In this document: positions 13,701-28,700 of the stretch, in pieces
How positions within the stretch are numbered: position 1 is the stretch's first letter
Layout: each line of letters opens with the position of its first letter
Source: Planococcus citri
Taxonomy: Eukaryota > Arthropoda > Insecta > Hemiptera > Pseudococcidae
NCBI RefSeq assembly: GCF_950023065.1
Contig: NC_088678.1
Coordinates: forward strand, 38,864,580 to 38,928,579
Reading direction: 5' to 3'
Length of the DNA stretch: 64,000 nt
The notes under the pieces: model-generated
What the model saw: the letters and a program-made list of their open reading frames with translations, nothing else
Told to the model about the DNA's origin: nothing
The model's database searches: none
Position numbers and translations under genes: made by a program

Positions 13701-16700
13701 AATGGAGAGCAGGTACATTTGCTTTAAAGTTGGCAGGCTTAGAATGTTGATTTTTGGTTTTCAAAATGAAAACAATCATTTTATAAAATTATTATTGTGG
13801 CTCGTTTTTATTTTCAAGACATTTATAATTTTTCAAATTTCACAAACGTTTTTCTCTCGAATTCAACTTTTGAAAAAATCAATTTATACTTCAACGAGAT
13901 GAAGTACCTTGGTGTAGGTACAAGGAATAGGTATACATCTGAATTGTGAAAAATCGCGCTCTAAATTCAATAACGCGAATTAAATGAGGCGTGTGTTTAT
14001 GTTCAGTGTTGATAACCCTTTAAAGTTTTATTGTTTTGGTGAAATTATTATACCTACTGCATTGTTGTGACGCTATATTATTACATAAGCCATTGATTTT
14101 GAAAGATAATACAGCATTTTAGTTTAATTATCGTGATGGATTTTTATTATAATTATTTCTATAAAATGTACCTACCTATTCAATTCATATATCTAAGTAC
14201 CGTAAGATCGAGTAACTTGGGACAATTTTAACCTTTGGAGTTTGAATGTTGGTATAAGTGCTAAAATTTTGAACTGGGGCTAGGGAAAAAACATTATGAT
14301 GCTCTTTAGAGCAATTCATTTTGAACCTGTTCGTACTTGAACGAATAATTTTGATCCATTACACCAAAAAAATATGAATCCTCATAGGTGAAAACTGCCC
14401 CAAGTTACTCCATCTAGAGTTATTCGTAATAGAAATGTAATAAAGGTATAGATATTTACGTAGGTAGGTAAGGTACCTAAGTAGTAAGCTACAATGTAGG
14501 TATCCGTAAATAGTATTTGATCGAAGAAAATTGTAAATATGTTTTGAAAAATTGTCCAAGCTTTACTTTTCACCTCCCATTCTGCTCGGGTTTTTGAAAA
14601 AGGATAATGAAAAAGAGGGATTGCGTGTCTGTGTGACATTTATTATTAGGTATAAGGTACACACTATTCATATAGAAGAGTAGATATAACGATGGCTTAA
14701 AAATTTCACTCGTAACAACAATATTAGTCCCAGGTCCACCGATTTATTCAAGGACGAGTTCATCATTTGTAAATATTCTCGACTTTATCCGTATCTATAT
14801 TGATTTTTTTACCTCTCTTTGCTGTGGATGTGGAAGTATGGATGGTTGATACGGTTTGTTTGATATCACTACGAGATGATTTTGATTATTGGGTTGGGTG
14901 GAGAAATGACGAAGACAAAAAAAAAAGAAAAAAGAAAAAACACTTCAGGGTGGATATAGGCTATATGGACGTTGGACGACGAATATTCTTAATGGAGTAA
15001 TATTTTTTTGACAGGTCGATGAAATTGAAACCGTTCTGGTTATCAATTAAGGAAAAAGAGTCGCAAGGAGTGCCATTGTTGGACTGGCTTTCGAATTCGT
15101 TACTAACGCAACGTTACGAAGAGGCACTTTCAACAGCGTTGAAAATACCCGAATGTCCAATTATACCGTTTTTTGGATCTTTCATCAAAGAATTAACCGA
15201 TGTAGTTAGAAACACTCCTAGTTTGGTGGTGCTGGCTCCCAATTTACAGAGTAAAGAATTGCAAAAATTGCAAGAGGTAATTATCTAGGTATATATCTAC
15301 ATTGTACAAAATAGACCATCTTCTCTACCATGGCTGATTTTTCAAGATGGAGAGAATTTTCAGTATTTGAGGAGTCTCGAGTGTATTTTTACGTATTTTA
15401 ATTTGATGAGTGAGATGAGAGAAACGTACTTTTTGATGGTTTTTCATAAACATAAGTACACGCACTTTTCAAAAAAAAAAATCGCACGATTTGTAATTTT
15501 TTTATATTTTGTATGGGAAATTTCAGAATTTACCCGATTTAGTCGAAGAAGATCACTATTTAACCATAATTAACGCAGCTGGGCTAATTAATTTGGATAA
15601 AATGTATCAAGCTCAAAATATCATGGATCATATCGCCGTCTTTCACGGGCATTTCTTCAATCGTGAAAGAATCATTTGTACGCCCACGGAAAGGTAAGAA
15701 AAAATTACACTCATTTTATTTATAGGTACTCATAATTTTTCAGAAGATACATATTTAATTAGGTAGGTGGTGGGTATATTGTATGGTCATGATTTTCTTA
15801 TCGTGTCCATTTCTTTTGAACACTCTGTAGAACTGTTTCAACCTATAAATTGGTAAGCACATCAATATATGTACAAAATATTGAGAAGTTTTTAGAAATA
15901 CACGAGCTGCAGGTACCTATGAATTTAAAAAAATTACTTATCCAATCTGTTTATTTTATTCTGTGAAAAAAAATTGAAATTTTTGAAAGAAACACAAAAC
16001 TTGCGAAATAAAAAATGAATACTTCGAGACAGAAATAAGACGTTACTGCAAAATTTTGCGCGTATAAAAACCAAGCTTGAAATTTGCTTTCGTTCGATGT
16101 TAACTGTTCATTCAGTTTTCTCTCTTTGCTTTTTTTTAAGAATAAAAAACTCATTCGGAATAAAAAAAAATCTGACAACGAAAATATTAAGATATTGAAT
16201 GGTTGTTTGTACGCAATCGAACGAGATTAAAATTGACTGCTCAGGTAATTTCTATGCAATGGGTTGTATTTAAAGCAATTTTTGTGATATTTAAAATCTG
16301 ATACCAAATTCAAAAGGCATTTTAAACGTTTTAATCGAGTAGGACAGGCGGTATTTGGAATTTTTATAAGACGTCGGAGAGAAAATTTCAAGCTGTGATT
16401 TTCTGCGTTTCAAATTATTATTACCTAATACCTATATTTTTTGACAGCTCGACAGTTTGACTTTTGAGAGTAATTCAACCAATGAAGTTTAAAAATTGAA
16501 TGTGAAAAGGTCAAGTGTCTAACGATTTGAAATATTAGAACATAGTTTTTCCTTAATATTAAAAAAAAAAAGTTCAATTAGGTATTATATTTTCAAGAAC
16601 GGAGAAAGTGTTCAAATAAAAAATCGAACTTTGGAATCAAAAACTCTGAATAAATGTTGACGTATGTTCACTGAAACTAATATTTTATCATCTAAAAATA

Positions 16701-19700
16701 TTCTGGGAGTCAGAACTACAAGTTTTAAAAATAATTTTAAACTTTTCCCCCCCCAAAAAATTACAATGTGTTTTTGAAAAAAATTCCATTTGATGCCCAG
16801 AGTAAGTTTAATTAAAAAATACATGAAAACTTTGGTTATGCATTTTCAATTTTGAGAACAAAGATTTGTTTTTTTACCCAAATTCTCGAAAATCTGGTTT
16901 TTGGACGTTTTTTAAATCTCTTTTTTTAAATACTTTTCACACATACTTTTAAAACTTTAAAAGCCTTCTCTCTTCAAGTAAATTCAGTAAAATCCAAAAT
17001 CCATTTTCAAAAGCTACTACCATAGCAGATTCTAGTGAATTTTAAATCTGCCAAAATCCAGGTTCTCGAAAATCTGTCAAAATCTGGGTAAAAAAAACAA
17101 ACCTAAAATTTGTTGTTCAGATTCTGAAATTCAGCGCATTAGATGGTCGGTAATTGAGATTTTTTGTGAGAAGAATTACATATTTTTTAAAAAGTTGAGA
17201 AAAATAGTAAACTCAAATTTTCAAAATTTGTCCCTCTCCGTTCAGAAGTTGATGTTATTTTTCAGGACTGAAAAATTTTTAAGGGCCGGAGATGCCAGAA
17301 TTGCAAAAAAAAAAAAAAAAAAAAAAAAACTCTCACCAGCCAATTGATTCAGATCCACGTTTGCTGATATCTTTTGAATTTTATCTAGGCGTTTTTAACT
17401 GAAAAATTTTAATAATTAAGACATCCAACATTCCAACAACTATTCGCTTAAGGTTCTGTTGTATGCGAGATAGGTGTGTACAGAGAGTGAGCTAGTTGCA
17501 TGAGTCAGAGTTCGAGGAATAGGTTGAGAAGTGAGTGAATAAAAGTAGGACACTCTTAAACATGACGTTTTTATGCGGTTTTATTAATTTAGTTGGTATC
17601 AAGCCAGACAGTAAGTTTGTACTGAGACAGCTTAACAGTTGAACAGTGTACCTACATATTATGGAATACATCGTTTTGATAAAACCTGCCTATTATTTCA
17701 TTAAGGTACTGAACCCAGGTATGTCAGACTCCCATTTTGTTCCTCACTTTCAAAAATTGTTGTTTTTCAATTCAAGGTTTTTAATGATGGAATTTCTGGC
17801 ATAGGATGAAAGTAATCATTGAATTGGAACACATGCTGTGAATTTCACACAATTTCAAACTATTTTTAACCCAAAAATGAAGTGCTGAAAAATGACTGAA
17901 ATTCAAAAAAATTAAATGTACTTAAATTGATACATGTAGCATACCATTGGAAAGCTCGTTCAATTCTCTTTCAAAGAAGTTATTACATATGAAAAAGTTG
18001 TAAAAGTGCACAGTTTTGAAGATATACGCAGTTAAAGTTTGCAGAATTCCCATATACTGCAATGCTAAGTTCGTCAAACCAGGAACAAAATGGCCGTCTG
18101 ACATACCTGGTTTATAGTACCCTAATTTCATACGACAGAGTTGGCGCCCAACGTGGGGCGCCAACTCTTTAATAAAACCACATAAGAACGTCATGTTTAA
18201 GTGTCCTACTTTTATTCACGCACTCCTCAACCTATTTCTTGAACTCTGACTCATCCAACTAGCTCACTCGCTGTACACACCTATGGCTATTTCTCATACA
18301 ACAGGTTCCAGAAGGACTCAAAATCATCGTAAGACGTCAATTGTTTTAGAAAATTGAAAAATTATGTTTAATCTATGTATATTTCCCATCTTTTTAGCTG
18401 AATTTCATCAAATTTTGATCTTTTCATGGGGAAATGCGTAGAATTAATTTAAACGATTTTCAAAAATGGAAAAATCAAATCCAGCATCTCAAACTTTTTC
18501 AAGTGATTCCTTGCGGTCGAAAATCATTTGGGATACATTCTTTGTGAAGGTGTGAAGGGATTTTCTAAAACAAATTCAATTACATTTGACGTTCTCAGCC
18601 TCACGCTCCCTTTATTTTTGTTAATACAGGATGCCCAGAAATATCGAGCACCCCTAAAAATGTTTTCTACTAAAATACTTTGGTTGATCACAGTGAATGA
18701 TAATAATGATAGCACATGATTGGTTGTTGGACTGGAGAGATAACATTCCACCAATCATATGCATCTATTTCACGTTGCCAACCTATATTTTTAATGAAAA
18801 ACTTTCTTAGGGGTGCTCGATATTGCTGGGCACCCTGTATGTAGTTAGTGGGCAAATAAGGTAGGTATAAGTACCTATGTATGCAATTTCATAGCAGAAC
18901 TTTTTCTTGTTCATCTGCATATTATTCTGTGTAGGTACGTGAATAAATATTGAAAAATTAGTAGGTATCGCGAAAATTTTTAAAATTGATAGGTACAAAT
19001 AGGAAAAGTTGATGTAGGTCTGCGAATGAAAATTTCAACATTTTAAACAGACAGCCAGAGAAAAGCTGTCATCTGCAACGTCTATATTATCTACGTACCT
19101 ACCTATTCATATAATGTAACCTACTTATACGTAAAACACACTACTCGTATTTATGCTAAAACTTGCATAGGTATAGTTAGCTTTAATAATGTTTCATTTT
19201 TTTTTTGTTACGTTCAAAATTGCAGTATACATACGCCGGAAATCGAAAGATCTTATACTATCGACGAAGACGAAGGTAACTGTTTCCAAACGGAAATGGA
19301 TTCGTACGTTCCAATCCAGCCGGTGAACTATGACCATGGAGTGTGCACCTTTCCTATAACCACGGCCTGTTCTGGTTTAAATACGCATATTTTACAGGTT
19401 CATTGAATTATTCTCTTCGTAATATATTTCAATTTTCGAGAAACCTTTCGACCTTTTCTATTCATTTCTGTTCATGTGTGATTTTTTTTTCGGTTGTAGA
19501 TGCTACATCACGGTACTACAGCCATTCACTGGGACATCGAAGGTTCCAGATCTTGCCTGATTTACATTCGATTAGAACGAAGCGGCTCGGTTTTATCGTG
19601 GAGGAAACCATTTTGGAGCGGGTTAAAAACCTCGACGGTCACTGTGCCAGATTACCAACTGGGTATCAGACCTGAAGACATCTCGACTCCGGGATCGCCC

Positions 19701-22700
19701 AACAAACCGTTCGGTGAAATAACCTCGATTGGTTTAGAAGAAGGGTTCTTGGATTTATCCTACGTCAAAGAAATCTACTCCGGGGCCAAAGATAAAGAAA
19801 AAGAAGTCGAATTGATAGCCACGCTTAAAAGATACGGTTTCGATTCCAGCCTGATGAACGAATCTTGCCTAGCTTTACTATTCGGAGCGAATGTCAGCGA
19901 TAATCGAATGCTGTATTTGTTATTCCCGCCGAAAGTTTTCAAGTAAGAAATTAATAATACGTTTTGATAAATGTTCGTTTCAAGTCAAAGACCTAGCTCT
20001 CTCTCCCTCTGTTATCCACTTTTCCAGTATGTACCTTCTTTCTCCGCCTTCGATGTCCAATTTGGCTCACATTTCGTACCTTTTTTCGCTCTTAATTAAA
20101 CCCGGTTTTAATTAATCGTCGATTACACGCCCGTCTGATTTTTTAATGACGATACATTTCGTTTGTGGTGCGAAATGGCGTCATTGATGAATTCGAATTC
20201 GAGATGATTGCGCGGATTTTTAACCCTTTACGTTGTCAAAATTGACCTTCGGATTGAAATTCTTTCGCGAACGCGAGATTGAAAAATTATACCCACTCGC
20301 ATTCTACGTTTCGTAAATTTTGAAACGTGTTGTTTTTTTCAAAAAACAACCAAGTAAAAGATACAATGAACATAAAGTGGTGCAAAATACACCTACCTTC
20401 CTTCGTAAATTCGCTGAAAATGTCATAAACTTTTTAATACTGTGTTTATCAAATATCCACCTGCTTAAATTTTGTCGGCGTCGCGTCGGCATAATGTCGT
20501 TATTTTGAAGGGAAAAAAATCAATAAACCCGTTTCCAAAAGATAATATCGAAGTTCCGCAAATTTTTATTTTGAAAATTTTACGATTTGTTTACTCCCTT
20601 CTCTCTCCGCAGTCTGTATAGGTATTTCGAGTTTCGACTGACCTACTCGACGCAAAGTTTCGATACCTTGGTAATAAATCACTATCGGTATTTCTTTGTT
20701 GTGTGACAAATTAATTTATGGGCTTCCTCGAACGTTAAATTTTCAAACTTGAGGAAATTTTTTCATCCGTGTGATTTTAAATCGTGTCGTTAAACTTATA
20801 ATATAATAATGTACATGTTATTATACTAGTAGGATTTTTCAAATGAAAGTAGTGTTTATTCTCATATGATGCAACGTGATTTTCTATACTTAATACGAGG
20901 AATTGTATCAAAAATAGATTGGGGATTTGAGAAATAATTTTAGTATCGGTTTTTCTGAAAATTATGAGATAGATTGGTGGAATTAGTTTACATATGTTCC
21001 TTTATTTTTACCTGATTTGTTGACTCCTATGTAGGTACATGTTTTTTTTTTTTTTTTTTCTAATTGAAAGGACCTAAAATTTGCTGAGATTTTATAAATT
21101 GGAAAAAATCTTACAAGAGAACCACTTGACAAGTACGCCTTTGATTTGAACGGGGTCGCGATTTTTGGAAAGAGCATGATCTGAAACTCCTATAACCAAA
21201 ATTTCAGCTGCCCAAATTTATTTTTAGATTTTCGAGAAATTTTTGAATACCCAAAATTGACCATTTTCAGTGATAAATAATAATTATATAAATGAAAAAT
21301 TCACTTCTACTTTACGTCACGAATATATTTACATTTACCTACGTAGTACGTATACCTACGATTTCGACGGCTGAAGCGTCATCTTCGAGAGCGATTACAA
21401 TAATGATTGCATGGTAGGTCTAGTTACAGTTTTTAATAAGATGCAGCGATTTGTACCAATTTCAATAATTTCCTCGAGAACAGGAACATTTGGATTTTTC
21501 CATTAGGTAATTTGAAAATGAATAAGTATCTGTCTTGGGAAATGCAAACAAATTTTTTAATCTGAATTTCGAATTACAATTCATTGATTTAGTCTTCTGT
21601 TGATCTCCCAAATGAAATTCGGTAAGCAATGACTTGGTGGTAAAAGTATAAAAAATTGATAAAAATTGAAATGTCGAGATTTTTTCAAAAAAATAAACGA
21701 GTTTTTTCAACATACGCAGAAACATTTTTAATATGGATAGGGCTTTTGAGAGTCTAAATACTTACGTCATTTTTTTACAACAACACTTTTTTCATTTTTT
21801 GATGCCGTCATTGGGGATGGATGTGACCACACGATATGTATGTATTTTCACGCAGCCTCGGTCACTCATCTCATCTCACGTAGGGATGAGATAGGTGTCT
21901 GATATGAGTATTCATTCCTTCAACGATAGCTGCCTAGTCAACATGGCATTAAAACTTGTAAACTACTCTCGCGAATTCCGGTCCGTAAACTTAAACTAAT
22001 TACCTATTGCAGTTGAAATTCGTGTCAATGTGTGTTTTATTTTTTGTCGATACGCGATTCTTTTCGTACTTTGTGTTTGTAATGAAGGTATACTAGATCG
22101 TTCTCGACCCAAGTCGAGTCTAGAAGCAGAACCCATCGTATCAATAAGAGTCATGTACCTACCTGTACAATTACGTTCTCGATGGTCTCAATGCGGATGA
22201 TAGGTACTCTATTAATTTTTGAATCATCGTTGCTTAGTAAGTAGGTACAAGATAGATAGGTATTTTAAATAAAGGTTACCTAATTCAGCGTACAGGGTGC
22301 GGAATAATATTGTGAACCCCTAAGATAGTTTATCATTAAAAACATAGGTTGGCAACGTGAAATAGATTCATATGATTGGTGGAATGTTATCATCTCAGTC
22401 CAACAACCAATCATGTGCTATCATTATTATCATTCACTGTGACCAACCGAAATAGTTAGCAGAAAACTTTCTTAGGGGTTCAAGATATTTCTGCGCACCC
22501 TGTATAACCTTTAACAATACCTACCTACACCTAACAAAACATCAAAAAATCACAATTTTCATCAAAAAGATGAAATTTTCCAAATTTTACTGAATGATTT
22601 TTTTAGAGTTTGTATTCTTTTTATTTCGTTAATACTTAGATATATTACAATATTATACTTATCTAGGTAGTTATATTTTTTGCTAATGTTATTGAGTTTC

Positions 22701-25700
22701 AAAATTTATTTTCGGAATCAAAATAGTGCTACAACATACTGCAATTTTACGATATGCGAATTAAATTGCCATTATTATTCCGAATCTGTTTTTCCACCTT
22801 TTTTGGGATAATTTTCAATTTTTCAAGTTTGTTTTAAAGGAGAAGTTGCGATAAGACCATTTTTTGGCCCCAGCTAGTTATCGACTCAAACACTCTTTAA
22901 ATACTGTAATGAATGTCCCAAATACGAATCCGTGGTTAATAGACCCAAAATTACCATTTTTTGGGCTCCAAGGGTTCCTAATGTTGTGAATAAAAAAAGA
23001 ATTTCAGGAACCACTGAGTATCATTTTCAAAAACTTTTTTACCCATAAACGTTATGCGAGGAGAATTTTCTGTTTTCGACCCTCGGAGGCAGAAATGGGG
23101 GGGGTTTGATTTTTGGAAAATTTTGGAACCACCATTTTGAACCTTACCCCTTTGAGACCTGCTAATAAGCTTTTTACTGTTTATTAGTACGTATCTGAAA
23201 GACCTCCATCCTACCAAATTTTGAGCTCAATAAAATTTTTCGCTGGCACTCAAAAATCCAATTTTCCAATTTTTGGTAATTTCGATATTTTGGGAACCCC
23301 TGGAGTACTAGAAACCTGCGATTTGCGCCAAACGTAACGTTTTGAGGAATACATATACAGTATTCAATTACTTAGATGAAAAAGTTTAATAAAGCTCCCA
23401 TATTCGTAATTTTGAACCTTTTTTTTTTTTTTTTTTTTTTTTTTTAGAGTCCCCTACTTTAGGCACCCCTAAAACTGGCGTTTATGCATATTTTTTCAAA
23501 TGAATTGAAGAATTTTCATTAGAAACACACTAGCAAGAGCTCGATAATTTTTCATATGATTTTCCTTGCGACTTTCAAAATTGTGCTATTTTGGGTCAAA
23601 TTCTGAGATTTTATTAACTCCCACCCCCCATTTCTGCCTCGTGGGTCGAAAACAGGAAAATCATCTAGAATAACGTTTATCGGGTTCAAACAGATATTTT
23701 ACGCTAAAAAAGGTTTTGAAAGTAATACTCAGTGGTTCCTAAAATTCTTTTATTTATTCACAATTTTGGGAACCCCTGAAGCCCAAAAAATGGTCATTTT
23801 GGGTCAACTCACCACGGATTCGTATTTGGTACAATTATTACAGCATTTTAAGAGTGATTGAGTCGATAACTACGAATAGCTGAGGCCAAAAAAATGGCCT
23901 TAATCGCAACTCCTCCGTTTTTGGTTATTTTTGATCCTTTTCTTTTCATTAATTCACATAGGTACCAAAATTATGCTTAAAAATTCTGTCATAATTTTTC
24001 TTAAACATGAAACAGTATTTTTTCAATTTTTTCCAAGAATAATTTTTTTAGTTTTTCATTTTTTTTCCAGTAAATGTTTCGAATATGCATTAAAACAGTT
24101 TTTTTTAATTATTTTTTTGTTGTTCGTGTTCTTGAGATATAATTAATGATTGAATCAAGAACATCTTTTTAAAATTTATATTTTCTGTCAAGTGTTTTTT
24201 TAATGTTTGTACAGTAAGTCCCGCTTATTAGAATCGAGTTGGGACCCGGTATGTTTGATTCTATAAACCGGAGTATTCCATAAAGCGGAAGGATAAAAAA
24301 CGCCAAATTCCAAATTTTGTTGAAATTATAACAATTTTTGATGTTTTGTGAAGTTAATTTCAATAATTTTTCTGGTTTTTAGTTACATATAGTCTTCTAA
24401 TATATTTTGAACACTTCTTTGGATGATTTTTATAAGATTTTACAAAAGTTTCATCAGCTATTGCCAATTTTTACCAACTTTAAATTTTCATTTCGTTTTT
24501 TTATGCCATTTTAATACGTTTTCAACACGTTTTCATTCAATTTTTGTTAAATTTTGCTAAAATTCGGGAGTTTTTCCAACTTTTGAAGATTATTCAATTC
24601 CATTAACCGAGTGAAATGTGCTTTTCTATTCTAATATGCGGAAAAATTAGCATGTAAGAAGATACAAACGTTCTGTCCCAGCACATTCCATTCCATTAAC
24701 CGAATTATTCTATTATTCACAATTCTAATAAGCGGGACTTACTGTACTTAAATAACTTAATAATTATTTTTTAACGTTTTTCATTTTTGTTTAAATTGGT
24801 AAGTAAGTAGATACTTTTTTCAAATTTTTTCAAATTATTTCATTAAAAAAAAAAATTTTATAGTTTAAAAAAGTTTTTATTCCACCAAGTGTCTTTTTTT
24901 ATGCATTTGTAGGTAACAACTTTTCAATACTTGTATTTTACATTTCAAAACTTTTTTAATCGAGTATTTTTTTCGCTTTTTGAAAAAAATTGAAAAAATC
25001 TTTATTAAAAAAATATAATGTATTAAGTATACCCTATTCGATTTTTAGAAAAATGATTGATGACAAGAATTGATCGTTTGGTGATTCTTCGCTTATAATT
25101 GAGTAAAATAGATATTCACAAGGACAGGTGAAAGAAATGGCATACTTGCTATACTTTTTCTTCTCATTTCAATTCGAAAAATCGCGTAAAATGAGCATAA
25201 ATTAGCCTTGAACCTAAAACATTCTTTCTTCTTGCACATTTCTGGTGAACATGAATAAACAACCAAATACCTACTATAGTATACACATATGAGTAAGTAC
25301 TTAGAGTAGGTAGGTACATCCAATACGCATAGGTCTACTTCGCTTTTTATTCGTATTTATTTACAAAACTTGCAAACAAATACCCCAAAAAACCCCTCAA
25401 CCGAAAGAGAAATTTCCATGAAAATTTTCCTTTTCCTGTCCGAGTTGATATTTACCTTATTACGAATGATCATTCCACTCAAAAATGGTCATTGAGTGTT
25501 TTCGCGTGTACGTGCTGTTGACAAGTAGTAATTACGAATTTTGAAAACAATTGTTGTTTTGTTTTTTGTTCATAGGATATGGTTCGAAGGCCTATGTAAT
25601 ATTATTAGAGGCTTGAAGTACCAGTTACAGTTGACCGACCGGAGAATAATTTGGCTAAAAGAACAGTACATTCAATTATACTTGAACGAAGGAAATTTTA

Positions 25701-28700
25701 CCAGACCAACTATTATGGATGCGATTCGAGTATGTGGATATATTTTCTTACGATTTTGATTTTTGTTCGAGTGAATTAATTTATTCATTTTTAAATAGGT
25801 ATTCGGTGGTCGTGATTGGTCGTTGACTGGAACAGGGAGTGGTATATCACCTCCGGAAAATGGAGCCATAAAACGAGGCACATCTATACGTATTCGCAAG
25901 AAAAGATCCATTGGTAATTTGCAAATGGTCAAGGTGGGTTTCAAATTCATCATTATTACCTACCTTAATCTATTTATTATTAGGTAGGTGATCTTATTTG
26001 AAGAGCAACATTTTTTTTCAGGGCGAACTTGTGAGTAAGCCATGCGATATAACTGATCTAGTCGTTGGTACAAAATGCAGACAAGGTTTAGGACCAGGAA
26101 CTTACTCTTTACCTCCGCCTAGCAGAAGTCGTTCAATATCCAGTGATATAGATACAATAAAAAGTCCTCACGGATCGAGTGAACATTTAGATAAAACCAG
26201 CCCTTCGCGAAAGTAAGTACTAAGTACAAATCCGTTTACTTGAAACGACTGCAGAAATCATACGTATACCTCGTGTGATATTTACAATTATCAAACCGTG
26301 TGTGTTTTTCTTCTAATAATCTAACGTCTACATGCGAATTACGAGCCTCGTTGCACTTGGCTATTATAACTTCTAATTAGCCAGTTGCTCGTGAATCTCT
26401 TTAAACGATGGGCACAGTTTTTTCAGTCATGTTTCGTATTCGTTGCTCGTATCACGTCTGGCGTGTAATTAACAAAATTTTGACGAAATTCTTTCGCGAA
26501 CTGTTTCTAATATTTTAATACATATTAGTCGGATACGTAATTGTACATATTATAATTACGTGTTATTGATGGCGAATACTTATCGATATATCGATGGTGC
26601 TGATACGTGACGTTTTTCACCTTCGCAGGGAGAAGAAAAATGATATATTGTCGCAGATCAAGAACATTCCTCAAGGTACCATCACCCAAGAAACGCAAAT
26701 CGATTTTCACGATTTTGTGCAGCTTTTCAGATCATTCAAGTGAGTCGAATGAGACCTAAATTGATTTCTTTTTCTCATCTTAGATGTGTTTCCATTTTAC
26801 AATCATGTACGGTGATTAATGAAATATATTTTCTCGTAGTTTGAGGTGTCGTAAAGATATACGCGAATTATTTGAACACTTGGCGGTTTCTGGACGAAGC
26901 GTATCCGATGGTTCACTGACCGATAGCGGTAGGAGTTCTCCCGAGCATGGCCGAAAGAGGTCTAGACAAATTGGTGAGTAAACTGGTATTGCTCTTGGAA
27001 TCCCTGATGGTCAAGTTGTTGTGTAGATATTGGTAGGATTTGAAATTTTGGATAGGTTGAAATTAAGCTTTGCAAATCTGCATTTTTGCTTCAAAAAAGA
27101 TCAAAAAATTTCTGAAAATTGTTGTGTACCAACTTTTGAGTTTCCTTCCTCTCCTTCAATTGAATTAACATCTTCTCAATATAAAATTGAGAATTGGAAA
27201 AAAATAATGGATTTATGAATTTGAAGCTGTTTATTTACTCGTATTTACTTATTTTTATCACTTAACACAACATGATTGTCTCAGTAAGCTGTGTGCTTGA
27301 GGCAATCATATGTGTTCTGTGAAAAGATAAACTGTTGATGTTCGCAGAAAGATTGATGTAAACATGATTTTTGACAGATTATTGGTGTCGTAATTAGGCT
27401 TTGTTGGTTATTTAAAAAATTGTCGAATAATTTTGCATCGATTATTTATAAATAATAGCAAAAATAACGACGTAAAAAGCCTTTAAAATAAGTACGTACC
27501 CATTTTGGAAATAATGATCCAAGTAATTAATTTCAAAAAAATTAAATAACTGTATTAAAAATTAAATTATTTCTTTTTAAAGAAATTTCATCCTCGATTC
27601 ATTCGATTAAGCATAAAAATTACAATGATCAATGAACTGGACAAAAACTCATACTTCATCTGAATTTTAAGTTATTGAGCAGGGAAAAAGAAGTTTTTTT
27701 TTCAAGTATATCTTTTACCACCTTTTTCGCACATATTAAGTTAATATTGAGAAAAACAAAAGGTGTTTTTCTCAATAAAAAGAAATTTGGCCTGATTTGA
27801 AGGGAGCCAAAATTTTCGCCGAAAGTACGGTCTGAGACTCCTAAACCAAAATTTCAGCAACTCAAATTGACTTTTTCTATTTTTGACGAATTTTTAAGAA
27901 CTCAACCTAACGAAACAAATCTAAATCCCTATTTTAAAAAATTATCATTTTTGGCGATTTATGCTTTTAAAAAAATTGTGACTATCAATCCTAAAAACTG
28001 GTATCAACTTTCTCAACGTAGATTTTACAATTTCCGGTCGTTCTAGAGCTTCCAGTGCGATTTTTGGTTTCATGAAGAATTTTAAAATTTCTCCAGTAGG
28101 CGTGAAAATTGATTTAGTCAGCTGAAAATTGCGTTGTGGCTTATTTTTGCTCTATTCAATGAGTTTATCCACATTCTCGAGCCGATTTTCTGGCGGAAAC
28201 CTCGAAGGTATTTTACTTATTTATCATTTTTTTGACCAGCATTCTCTAGTTGAAGTAAAAATGTGCTGGTTGAAAAAGCTCCTTCAAGCGGTTCTTCGAG
28301 AAGTCAGATCAAACGTAGATAAACTCATAGAATAGGTTGAAAATGAGCCACAACTTGATTTTTAGCTGCCCAAATTAATTTCCACGCCTTCTGGGGAAAT
28401 TTTTAATTTACAGACAAATCGAAAATCATGCTGGAGGCTTCAGAATGACACGAAATGGTGAAACATGGAGTTATGTGGTTGGTTTTAGACAAAATGTAAG
28501 GCTATTCGTGTACAGTAAATTTCAAAAATTTCTGTGCGAACAGAAAATTCTTGATTTTTTAAATTTTTTCCTTTTTCCGGTCAAAAAAATACATTTGAGG
28601 AGCCCGGCTGAAAATCGGCTCAAATGCGATGCCCAGATGTGTATAAACCTTTCAAACAGGTCAACAACAAGCCACTACTCGATTTCTAGTCGTCCAAATT

